64,000 nt of DNA. Source: Skeletonema tropicum. Lineage: Eukaryota > Bacillariophyta > Thalassiosirophyceae > Thalassiosirales > Thalassiosiraceae. The stretch covers positions 868,001 through 932,000 of the forward strand of contig CM074140.1 in NCBI GenBank assembly GCA_037178625.1. Direction: 5' to 3'. The translations under genes were made by a program, and so were the position numbers. Below the pieces are notes generated by a model. That model did no database searches, was not told the DNA's origin, and worked only from the letters and a program-made list of their open reading frames with translations. Shown here piece by piece: positions 33,777 through 43,348 of this stretch (the stretch's first letter is position 1; each line of letters begins with the position of its first letter).

Positions 33777-36109
33777 TAATGTATTGGTTGGATAGGAGAA
33801 GCATGATGTGGTGTAGAATTTGAGATCGAAAAAGCAGCACGCAGCACATGAATGCAGCTCGGCTGTTGAGTGTGTCGTCCACATCATCGGTCACAAGCAC
33901 TTCGAATATTGCCATTGTTATGTTATATCATCGAATTGTGAAGAAGGAGGCGATGCTACCATTAATTTATCTTTAGTGATGTGATGGTGATGTTATGGAG
34001 GAAGCATGTGGTGGATTTGACATCGAAAAACCCACGCAAGATCGCCTATTAAGAGCATGGCCACGATAAAGATGGAAGCAAAAGGCGCATCCCTGACCAT
34101 ATTTGATGTATGGGTGGAAATCTACGGTGGAGGAAAGTCATAGATTGTCTGCAGTGTCATCAACATTGACTCCAGCGGTGATGGACGTCGAGCGGTTCAA
34201 ATTTACACATTTCAACGCATCTGAAACAGTGGTAGTTATGTTCACATAAATCAATGTTAAGACCTTTCTGATCCGCAGATCTTTGTAGGCAATATTTGTA
34301 GACATGTTGGAAGGGTGTCGGGCGGTCTAATGATTAGTTCCAGTTGATTACGACGGTGGTGAAGTCCATTTTACATTCGTCGGCGTCATGATTTTTTTAC
34401 TTTTTTGAGGTTGATGTACCTTCAGGCGATAGTTTGGTAGGGAAGATGATGGAATTACCCCAAAGAATAATATATCTATAGAATCCTCATCAAATTCTCT
34501 TTCTGTAGTATGATGTTACTTTTGCGATTAGAGCTCATACAAAGAAGTTATAATAAGACTTCAATATCTCGCAAAATCTCTTTTTGGAGTGTAAAATAAG
34601 GGGGTTCGCAATAATTCGTCAACTTAAACTCGTAGGAGGATGAAGCTTGTTCCCGCCGCTGTTGAAGTTCTACGGGGCATGAGACACGCGTCCGGGTTGT
34701 GTGCAAAAATGAAATCAGAGCCACCAGCTCGATGTTTTTCGGCCGTAGCCCGGGGATAATTATTTTGGCTTGCCTGAGATTTGGGGGGTTGACTCAAAGT
34801 TACAGCTAGTAACTATCCAGTGTAATGAATGAGGGGGGATAAAAGTTTTGGCTATGCGGGGATAAGCAAAGTTGGGGGATTACTTGCTTAGTTCGTGAAT
34901 GGAGTGTATATACATATTTTTCTCTGGAAAGAGAGAGAGAGAGAGAAAGAGAACTCAATCACGCTATGCGAATGCGGCATACCTACTTAGAACTTCAAGG
35001 AACGAACTTTCGTCATCGTCTCATAAGTAGAGAGATCAAAACATTCTGTTGTCAAGGGCTTCGTGACTTCGCTTCCCCCCTGAATACTTCAATACATCCA
35101 AAAAGGGCTTTCAATTTCAATAATTTTTCCCAACCTTCTTAGCAAATAATTATTTTGACAATGTGCAAGAGCAGCAGCAAAAAATCCTGCGATAAAACTG
35201 CAAACGAAAGCAGCAGTGGAACCTCTGTCCTATCCGATGCTGGTCAAGCTGTTGGGGCAACCGCTGAATGGTCCTTTGTTGGGATCATCGCAGATCATAG
35301 CAATAGCAGCATCAGTTATGATGGTTCATCGAAGCCTTCGCTGCCCCCTTCAGTACAGCAATCAATGCATGATAGCGTCCCGACTGCTGCCGGCCAAGCT
35401 GTTGGGGTGAGCGCCAATTGTGCCATCATTGGGGCAATTGCAGGAGAAAATTATGCTATTGAAGATGAACTGGGAGCGGGTCAAACACTCGTCTCCCCCG
35501 ACTCTTCAAGTTTTCGTTTGGTCGGTGAGGAACCCGGGAGAGGAGGCGTGAATGACGATTATGCGTCACTGGAAGTCTCCGCAATCACTCCTGCAAGAAG
35601 TGCTTACACCCTGCCACCTCCGGTTACAATGAACAAATTACACTTTTCTTCGTTGGGGCTGCACGGGCGACAGAATGAAATCGACTTATTAAGAGCATGT
35701 TTTGATAGGTTTGTGATCAAGAACATGACCGAAAGTGAGAGCCCATCCTCTGTAAGTGATAGTAGTAACGCCAAATTATCAAGCGAAGTGCTGTTTATCA
35801 GTGGTGAATCAGGAACTGGCAAGGTAAGTTAGAAGTTGGTGGATTTTGCGCACACACTCAAATCACCATAGCTGACATATTAATGCTTTGCCCAAACATA
35901 CCGTTTTGTTGCAATGATCATGCCCCTTTTCAACAGACTGCTCTGGCAGAATCCATCAAAAAACATGTAGCGAGTTGTCATGGAACTTATATCACTGGTA
36001 AATTCGATCTGAAACTACGTGGGCCATACTTCGGCATTATATCCCTCTTTCGTGAGCTTTGCGGACAGATACTCGAACTCCGTCGATTCAACAGTGATAG
36101 GTATCAAGA
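33777..36109. repeat. 2333-bp direct repeat, left copy
   Basis: Matches 44383-46715 at a constant offset of 10606 bp with no net indel. The one substitution I noticed is A at 35561 against C at 46167 (Tyr to Ser). Identity begins at taatgtattgg and ends at gtatcaaga. The two copies exactly abut the retrotransposon at 36110-44382. Most of the first 1.4 kb is non-coding, with a short ga microsatellite near 34928; the end holds the 5' exons of the ATPase gene. Confidence 0.95.
35161..36109 (+). pseudogene. Truncated 5' copy of the AAA/STAND ATPase gene
   Basis: Contains exon 1 (35161-35823), the intact 113-bp intron and the first 173 bp of exon 2 (35937-36109) of the gene at 45767. The retrotransposon then interrupts it in codon 279. 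The Walker A motif is complete once spliced, but Walker B and everything downstream are lost. The frame runs on into antisense retrotransposon sequence for about 60 codons and stops at 36287. The whole upstream region of the intact gene is also present, so this fragment may still be transcribed. Confidence 0.9.
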
Positions 36110-39100
36110 CTCTGTCTGCTGCATTGGAGTTGGGTCGTCCCCGTGGACTTTACCTCTAGTTTTGGGGCCGCCTGGGATAATCCGCTTGTCCTTTCTCCGT
36201 CGTTTATTGCGCTCCTTGCACGATGAACCTGAGCCAGCCGTCTTTACCCTGACCGGCTTGGGGATAGGCTTGCCCGCTGCGAGGTGACCACTCTTGCGCT
36301 TGCCACCCGTTGAATTCGATCGGCTAGGCAGTCTTGCTGCGGCAGGAGCTCTTGGTTGATTCCTGCTGCTAGACCACAGCAACATTGCGATCCTCATCCT
36401 AGTCTCTTTGAGGAGGAAGTCCGCCTGGTTGTAGGAATTCTCGCACAGAGGGATGTTTTGTGCCAGTAGGGTTGCGTTGACGAGGACAAAGAGACCACAA
36501 TCATATCCGTTGGTCTGCCGTGGAGAGTTCATTGAGTCATCGATGAGTCGCCAAGAGTTGTCCCAATCAGCGTTCGCCTCCCCATGTATTTCTCGATACT
36601 TATCCTTGAGATACTGCAGCATAGCCCTTAGGTACCGCTGGTTATACTCCTTCCTGCCCTGGGAATCCCACAGTTTAATCTCCTTGAGGACGGTGTCGGC
36701 TCTGAGGAGCAACCAATGGCGATTACCCCGGTTAATCGGCACGTATATCTCCCGCACCCCCAAGATCCCGTTCTTCCGTCTCAACGTATTGCCCCAGGAG
36801 CGCACATTGTTGTAGTTGTAGATGGGTATTGATTGCCCGTCTGTCCCAGTCTGAAGGAGTGCTGACATGAAGAAGGAGGTGAAGAAGTAGACCCGTTGGG
36901 AGTTCACCTTTGGAAAGAGAACCCTGCGGAGGAAACTGTTGATGATTTCGTCGTTTAGCCATTGTGGTGGTCGCAGTGAGAGCATTGCTTCCCGGTGAAC
37001 CTTATCTCCTCCTGCCATGTCAAGGGTGAAAGTCTCGGGGACCGCTCTGAAGAGGTCCCTTGGGGAGAATGTCCTTGTCTCTTCATCCGTATTACGTCGT
37101 AGCAGCTCCAGACAATCGGTGCGTTGCGTCCCTAGGTCTGGCGGTAGCCTTGGCCTCTGCCGGGTGGAGGAGGCCCGAGCTTCTGCCCGAAGTTGCTGCT
37201 GAAAGATAGGGGCAAAACGCAAAGGAGCCTTCGTGGCAGTCGTCTTGTCGGTGCTAGTGGCTGCTGTCACGTCTGTTTCCTGTGGAGCGGTCCTTGGTTG
37301 AGCCATCGACGGATTTTCATTGTCCAGTCTACCTCCCGTGAGGTCTCCGGCCGCTTCTCTACTCGCCACCGCCGCATTCAACCAATACTGTTGTTGCTCA
37401 GTGCTCTTGGCAAAAAGTTCCTCCGGTTGGATTTCCAGCAGACATCTAGCTTCTTCCGGCAGGCCGTCAGTTCCTAAACTAAGTTGGTGCTCTATCTCTT
37501 TCTGGATTTGTTCTCTCGAAGCCAGGACCTTCGTGCCTTTGGTTTTGTGGTGTTTGGTGAGGTTCCTGCAAATCCATTGGGTGTGCGTGAGGGAGAGTAG
37601 CTGGTCCAGGAAGCCCTTCGTCCAACTGTCGATGGTCAGCCGGAGCCGCATGCCCAGAAGATAATTTTGTTGCAGTTGTAGAAGCCCGACGGACACTTTT
37701 CCCTCCGTGAAATGTCTCCATCCGATTCTATCCAAACTATTACCAACTTGTCTCGTTTCCTGGGACATACTGTCGCCATACTTGTCCGGCAGGTCCACAA
37801 ACAATCGCTTGCCTTGGGCTGCAATAAACCTTGGGATCCAAATCATTAGGTCGGGGTGGGTGTGGTGGTCTCTCATCCAGTCCAATAAATTCTCAATGCA
37901 GTCGCTGAGTAATCCCCGTCTAATGTCACTTGTACACCGATTCAGGTGGTCAGCCGTTTCGTAACACCCGCAGTTGGGACACAACGCTGAGGCTTCCTTG
38001 TCCCATCTAGTAATCATTTGGCCAGTGCCGCAGAAACCAGAACACTGCTTGGCGTACCAAAGTCTGAACATCTGAGGCCGACGCCCTAGAAGATCCCGCA
38101 GGGGCTCCCATGCCACGGTGTCGAAGATAGAGGGTGACATGAGTCCTTCATCGGAGTAGAACTGTTTTGCTCTTTCTTTGCCAATGTAGTAACGGAGTTC
38201 TTTGGCCATATCCGCGGTTTGCTTCTCATTGCCGATAATTACCACCGCTGACTCGAGAGGTAGCGATAGCGTTGCAGGGTGGGCTGCCGTCGTATTCACT
38301 GCCCGCCGCAAAGCCCGTTTGGCTCTGTCATCACAGATAACATTGAGCTGTGCCTCTATCGACAATGCATCGTAGCCCACTATGTCGTCCTGATGTGCCT
38401 TAACGTGAGACAGTCTGTGAACCAGTTTGGAGCGAGACTGTATCTTCCGCAGCACCCGTAGAATATCGTTGTTCTTGGCCGCAGCTGCGATCCTGGCATA
38501 CTTCGTCGAAAAGGTGTGGATTGTCCCTAGATTGTCGCAGAAAATGTTGGCGTTGGAAAGAATCTCGTAGTGCTCCTCGGCCGTCAGCAGTAAGATATGG
38601 ATGGCTAACATCCCCAGCTGCTCCCCTCTATAGCTGCCTGCCCATTTGGATCTCTCCGTAAAATCACCTTGCAATGACTTCCCCGTCTCCTCGCAGTACA
38701 TAATCCAAGCCGCCCCGCAGACGTCCACTGAAATCTCTTTGATATAAGAACCATCTGTGCAACAGAAGAGAGATCCTCTGTGTATGGCCTCCACTATCCA
38801 TGCTGGATCTTCCTGACCTGCCAAATCCTGCCACATCCACGTGCCTCCTTTGCTAAATAGCCTCTCCCAGAATGAAGCAAAGACTGTATGACCTGGTGCT
38901 GCCACGAGAGGTGGGCCTCTCTGCATCAGTCTAACTGAACCATTGTCGTATTCAAGGATGGTAGCTGGAGCCAAGGTGGTGGAGGGTCTATCTAGCTGTC
39001 TTGACGGGTGGAGCACGTGTGATCTATCTCCGGAGTCCCTGTCGTGCACGTATTCCTGGATCGTGCTGTCAGTATGTATCTCCACTGCGAAGGTTTCGGT

Positions 39101-42100
39101 GTTCCAGAAATGCCTCCATTTCCTATGTGAAGGATGTAGCCATTCCCTCAACGGCTCCTCCAGCATCAGATTGAGCGGTGCGATCTGGAGCAGATATTTT
39201 TTCCATAGTTTGAAATCTGCCGCAGTTGGAAATTCTGGGCCGAAGAGCAGTCCAGACCTATGCTTCCCTAACAGTCCTTCTTCAGAGTCCATCCAGTGCC
39301 CGTCCAGTAAGTGCTTCTCCAGGTATTTTCCATTGGCCGAAGTGATGTCAGAGAGGAAGAGAGCCTCTTGTGCCTTTCTGACTCTGTTAACACGCAACAG
39401 ATCTTTCCCTCGTAAGCCCATTTCAACCATCATGTGCATGATGACCTTGTCCCCTCTCCGAGGGAGTGGGATATCGTCACACCGCAAGTCAAGAGTAATC
39501 CCCAGCTCGTCAAGTTTTTCCCAAAATGATTTGATCCACGAGTCGGTTGCAAGATGCCCCCACGTACGGAAGTCATAGCTAAAAGGACAGTCCGGTACCC
39601 CCAATTCAATTTGCAGATGACGAATGACCACACTCAACGTAAATCCAAGATGACGGTCCTTCACCGCTGGATGGGGTTTGTCATCGTAATGCTGAAGGAA
39701 AGACGCGAGTGTAGCGGCCGTTGTCTCGATTGTCAGATCATTGAGGCCCATGCCTCCAAATGCTGGTGGAAGATACCTCCATTCTCTGGTGATAGAACGG
39801 GTAACCCCGAGGCTGCTGAGAAGATAGAAATCCGCAGAAGACAGTCCCTTTTTTAGCTCAGCAATTGGTGCCGAGCATGCCCCAAGACCATAGCGCAATC
39901 CTGACCACAGTTGGCAGGAGTAGCTCATCCAGACCGACCTAACCGGGATGTGCCCACTTTTAATCTGAGCGGTCCACGTTGTCACTCTTTCTTTCATCTG
40001 TTCGAAATGCTGATCCGCCTTTCCATCTGGTCTGGCAAATAATCCGAGGTTGTTGTCTGCCTTATTGGTAGGGAGTTTGTCGATTGGTTCCGTAGCTCCT
40101 GAGGTTGTCGGGACATGGAAGGCTAGCGAGGACAGATCATTGTCCTCCATCTCGGCTCCGTCTGTCTCTCCCTGCCGTCGCTGTTGCTGATCAGTATACA
40201 CCCATCCCCCTTTGCCGTCCGCTGATTGATGATGGATAGTTACCCCACACTTCTCGCCTTTTAAAGCACCCCCTGTCGCTCCGAGTAATCCCCCCCAATC
40301 CGAGATTGAGGCTTGGCCTTTAGCTGCTGTCGAGAACAGGTCATCATCTTCGTCCAAACCAGCCCAAAGGTTGGTGTCGTCAACGTACAGGATCCCCACC
40401 TGCCGGACAGATTTCCTAGTTATCGGGCATTCTATCGTGACACCGTGTCCGCTCCGACGTTGCACATTTACTATCGTGGTACTCGTCTGTTGCCAAGTGG
40501 CAGGAGCCGCGCCATTACCTTGAGCGAGCCCCTGCTTGCCGTCCTCTTTCCCGCCGAAGTAAGATTCAGATTGCCCGTAGCCTGTACGCAGGAAGAACTC
40601 CATGTTGTGAAGGGGACGTAGCATCGACAGTACTGCACAGTTTGGAACTTTGAACGCTTGGAGGGTGAGACTAGCGGCTGGAAGGGCCACCCTGTCATAG
40701 CACTGTGCCGCATCGACTTGAGCAACTAGAAGCGGGCGTTTGGTGACCCTGGCGATGTCATAAAGTAAAACCTGCTGCAGAATGGCGTCCTCTGCGGTTT
40801 TCCCTTTGGAGCTGAAGATCTCCTCTGGAATCATGCCTTCCTCTCTCGCTGAATTGATCATCCTGTGCCCGAAAATGAGTTTGTTGCAGAAGTTGAAGTC
40901 TGCTTCCAGTAGGAGGATGGCACGCAATTTGTTCACCACAGCTACCCCTGCGATTTTTTCCAGCATTACAGACAGTCCTCGTGCCCATCTATCAGGACTT
41001 GCTCCAGTTGTGGTGGTCAGAGTCAATTTCCTAGCCATCAGCTGTGACAATTTGTCATCATGTGCCATCGACTTGTAGTGCCCAAAATGAATCCCCGATA
41101 AGGAGGAAGAAGTTCTTTCCTTCACGTGTCGCCAGTAGTACTGAAAGTCCTCTTGTGACACCGAGATCGAGATCTCCCCGTTTCCCATCCGGGACCAGAT
41201 CGAGGCCATTTCATCGAATAAGAGGAGCGTCCGAGGATCCGTGTCTGGTGGTGGCACAAACGTGCCTTCCAGAATCTCTACTGCGGCTGATGTGTCGGCG
41301 AAATTACCCAGTAGTTCAAATAGAGCACCTTGACAAATCGGTGCAGAGGTGGCCCGTCCAAATCTTGTTCGCAGCTCGGTCTTCAGCGCCTCCTCAATCG
41401 ACTCTTTGGCCGTATGCTCAACCACTGAACCATCGTCCTGCACGACCTCCACTCTTGTTACACTCATCACTTCCTTAGCCTTTGTGGCTCTTTTGATGCC
41501 TTGCCAACACTTGCGCTGTGCCTCACCTCTGAGGATGGCTTTCACTCTGACTGCCTCTGCTTCCCTCTCATTTGCTATTGCCTCGTTGAGTTTCTCATTT
41601 AAGAAGTGCTTCCGCAAGTAGGGAGAATCCGCCAGTAGCTGTCTCGTATGCTCTTTTGTGCTTCGATACAAGTCCACCAGTTCCGGAACGGGGGTAGACA
41701 GCCACTGTTCTAGACCTCTCCTTTTTGCGAATCTCCGCATATTCCCCATATTGACCTGCTTCCCTAGATGGTGCCGTAGTATCCATTTCAGGAGGTGGCG
41801 TTTATCTAACCAAGATTGTATCGCTGGAGAATATTCATAATGAGCTGGATAAAGGACTCTGCACTTGGACTCCGCGTACAAGAGTACATCTTCGACAATG
41901 TTGTCCAGTGTTTCCATCTGGGCAATGAATTCTGCGTCAGGCGGGAAGGAGGCAAGAGCCTCTAACTCGGAGAGTTTTTGGTCAATCTGTTTCTCGTGGA
42001 AACCCTTTCTTACTAACTCGAGATATTTGTCTCGTACCCGCGGGACCTTTGAGTTCAACTTCCTGGCCTTTGGAGGCACAATACGACAGAGGGCAGTGCC

Positions 42101-43348
42101 AAGGACGGATCTGGTTTGCAAATCTACCACCACCGGCCGATGATCTCCCAAGTCTGGATCAAAGGGGAGGTAACAAGCGCTGATCAGTTCGATATCGTCT
42201 GACACCCAAATACCGTCAATCGCCCCATTTCCATTGTCGTTGCCTCTGAAGTGTGTGAAGGGCCCTTTCTGTCCAGGCATGATTCTGTGAACAGCCTCTC
42301 GCATGTTGATGTCATTGCCTGCTAGCCGCCTGCTCAATTCGCCGTCCAGTGCATTCTCATTAGCATCCATCATTAGTACCACTCGATCTCCTAATGTCCT
42401 CCACTTTATAATGGCCGCGACGAGCTCTCGACGAAATAGGTCTTTGGGGTTTGTATCGAATTGATGGGATTGAATGTACCTCACGATGTGTTGGTAGTAG
42501 GTGCCAACCCCTTCCGAGCGGCAGGGTGCATACGCTGAGATGAACACCGTTCCCACTCCATTTGTCGGCTCGGTGCGGTACCAGCAAAACATGCCTAGCT
42601 CCGTTTCATCCTGCCCCCTAGTGGTAGGTAGGCCCGCCAATTCTTCTCTCAGAACCACCGCTGTCCCCCCTGCTTGGAAGTTCCCGATGTTGTGGAGTTC
42701 CCGCGTATTGTGAGCATGAACCGATGCAATTCTATCATCTCCGTGCCGAAGGGTGTTAGCAATCTGTAAGGATGGATTTAACGCCCGAAAATTGGTGTTG
42801 GTCTCTTGGAGCCCCAACACGTCGACCCTGTATTCTCGTAGCACGTGCTTCAGTCGTTCTATCTTGGTGTTGTTGGGCTGCCACAGGCTGAGGCCATTGA
42901 TGTTCATGGACAATACTCGAACCGTCTCGTGTCCTTTGTGGGCCACCCTAAGCGGGCCGTACACCGGCACCTTGATGCTGCTCACTGAGCAATTGTCTGC
43001 CTTATTATCTAGGCCGTCCGACCGCAGGCCGTCCAGCTCAGTAGATCTATGCTGCTGCGACTCCAATAACTCGTCAAGCTCCCTGTTGGATGGATCATCG
43101 CGTTGTCTTGTACGATCCGCTAGCAACTGCCTCATTGTGTCTGTATCCAACGCATCCTCCAGCTTGGTTCCTCCTGCAATGGTGTTGCGGCGTCTCATAG
43201 AATCTCGATATTGTTGTGCTCTTTGTGCTGACTTCTTCTTCTTCTTTGTTTTGGATGGCCTATTAGACTTATATTCACGTTGCCTCTGTCTGAAATGGCT
43301 CACCTCGGCCTCCCGGGCAAAGGAGGGTGGAGGCTGCCGTGGATCCAT
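36104..43348 (-). CDS. Retrotransposon ORF2: APE endonuclease-RT-RNase H-Ulp1
   Basis: 2414 residues from the ATG at 43348. A basic N-terminus (KTKKKKK) is followed by an AP-endonuclease-like domain (143-410) with QETN (Glu181), MDAN (328-331) and GDHRP (His403). The reverse transcriptase (~800-1050) has Asp879 in QVDAAQCYD and the active-site YVDD at 988-991. RNase H (~1525-1680) has Asp1532 (CTDGS), Glu1576, Asp1605 and HQDD. A zinc-knuckle-like C-x2-C-x7-H-x3-C is at 1790-1805. The last domain (~2100-2330) resembles Ulp1/SENP (C48) proteases: PQWLNDEIINSFL, His2211 (NRHW), Asp2228 (WDSQ), Gln2278 and Cys2284 in YDCG. A basic KR-rich tail ends the protein. The last residue and the TGA stop lie in the flanking host repeat. 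All catalytic residues look intact. Confidence 0.9.
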   Translation of the reverse strand: MDPRQPPPSFAREAEVSHFRQRQREYKSNRPSKTKKKKKSAQRAQQYRDSMRRRNTIAGGTKLEDALDTDTMRQLLADRTRQRDDPSNRELDELLESQQHRSTELDGLRSDGLDNKADNCSVSSIKVPVYGPLRVAHKGHETVRVLSMNINGLSLWQPNNTKIERLKHVLREYRVDVLGLQETNTNFRALNPSLQIANTLRHGDDRIASVHAHNTRELHNIGNFQAGGTAVVLREELAGLPTTRGQDETELGMFCWYRTEPTNGVGTVFISAYAPCRSEGVGTYYQHIVRYIQSHQFDTNPKDLFRRELVAAIIKWRTLGDRVVLMMDANENALDGELSRRLAGNDINMREAVHRIMPGQKGPFTHFRGNDNGNGAIDGIWVSDDIELISACYLPFDPDLGDHRPVVVDLQTRSVLGTALCRIVPPKARKLNSKVPRVRDKYLELVRKGFHEKQIDQKLSELEALASFPPDAEFIAQMETLDNIVEDVLLYAESKCRVLYPAHYEYSPAIQSWLDKRHLLKWILRHHLGKQVNMGNMRRFAKRRGLEQWLSTPVPELVDLYRSTKEHTRQLLADSPYLRKHFLNEKLNEAIANEREAEAVRVKAILRGEAQRKCWQGIKRATKAKEVMSVTRVEVVQDDGSVVEHTAKESIEEALKTELRTRFGRATSAPICQGALFELLGNFADTSAAVEILEGTFVPPPDTDPRTLLLFDEMASIWSRMGNGEISISVSQEDFQYYWRHVKERTSSSLSGIHFGHYKSMAHDDKLSQLMARKLTLTTTTGASPDRWARGLSVMLEKIAGVAVVNKLRAILLLEADFNFCNKLIFGHRMINSAREEGMIPEEIFSSKGKTAEDAILQQVLLYDIARVTKRPLLVAQVDAAQCYDRVALPAASLTLQAFKVPNCAVLSMLRPLHNMEFFLRTGYGQSESYFGGKEDGKQGLAQGNGAAPATWQQTSTTIVNVQRRSGHGVTIECPITRKSVRQVGILYVDDTNLWAGLDEDDDLFSTAAKGQASISDWGGLLGATGGALKGEKCGVTIHHQSADGKGGWVYTDQQQRRQGETDGAEMEDNDLSSLAFHVPTTSGATEPIDKLPTNKADNNLGLFARPDGKADQHFEQMKERVTTWTAQIKSGHIPVRSVWMSYSCQLWSGLRYGLGACSAPIAELKKGLSSADFYLLSSLGVTRSITREWRYLPPAFGGMGLNDLTIETTAATLASFLQHYDDKPHPAVKDRHLGFTLSVVIRHLQIELGVPDCPFSYDFRTWGHLATDSWIKSFWEKLDELGITLDLRCDDIPLPRRGDKVIMHMMVEMGLRGKDLLRVNRVRKAQEALFLSDITSANGKYLEKHLLDGHWMDSEEGLLGKHRSGLLFGPEFPTAADFKLWKKYLLQIAPLNLMLEEPLREWLHPSHRKWRHFWNTETFAVEIHTDSTIQEYVHDRDSGDRSHVLHPSRQLDRPSTTLAPATILEYDNGSVRLMQRGPPLVAAPGHTVFASFWERLFSKGGTWMWQDLAGQEDPAWIVEAIHRGSLFCCTDGSYIKEISVDVCGAAWIMYCEETGKSLQGDFTERSKWAGSYRGEQLGMLAIHILLLTAEEHYEILSNANIFCDNLGTIHTFSTKYARIAAAAKNNDILRVLRKIQSRSKLVHRLSHVKAHQDDIVGYDALSIEAQLNVICDDRAKRALRRAVNTTAAHPATLSLPLESAVVIIGNEKQTADMAKELRYYIGKERAKQFYSDEGLMSPSIFDTVAWEPLRDLLGRRPQMFRLWYAKQCSGFCGTGQMITRWDKEASALCPNCGCYETADHLNRCTSDIRRGLLSDCIENLLDWMRDHHTHPDLMIWIPRFIAAQGKRLFVDLPDKYGDSMSQETRQVGNSLDRIGWRHFTEGKVSVGLLQLQQNYLLGMRLRLTIDSWTKGFLDQLLSLTHTQWICRNLTKHHKTKGTKVLASREQIQKEIEHQLSLGTDGLPEEARCLLEIQPEELFAKSTEQQQYWLNAAVASREAAGDLTGGRLDNENPSMAQPRTAPQETDVTAATSTDKTTATKAPLRFAPIFQQQLRAEARASSTRQRPRLPPDLGTQRTDCLELLRRNTDEETRTFSPRDLFRAVPETFTLDMAGGDKVHREAMLSLRPPQWLNDEIINSFLRRVLFPKVNSQRVYFFTSFFMSALLQTGTDGQSIPIYNYNNVRSWGNTLRRKNGILGVREIYVPINRGNRHWLLLRADTVLKEIKLWDSQGRKEYNQRYLRAMLQYLKDKYREIHGEANADWDNSWRLIDDSMNSPRQTNGYDCGLFVLVNATLLAQNIPLCENSYNQADFLLKETRMRIAMLLWSSSRNQPRAPAAARLPSRSNSTGGKRKSGHLAAGKPIPKPVRVKTAGSGSSCKERNKRRRKDKRIIPGGPKTRGKVHGDDPTPMQQTES

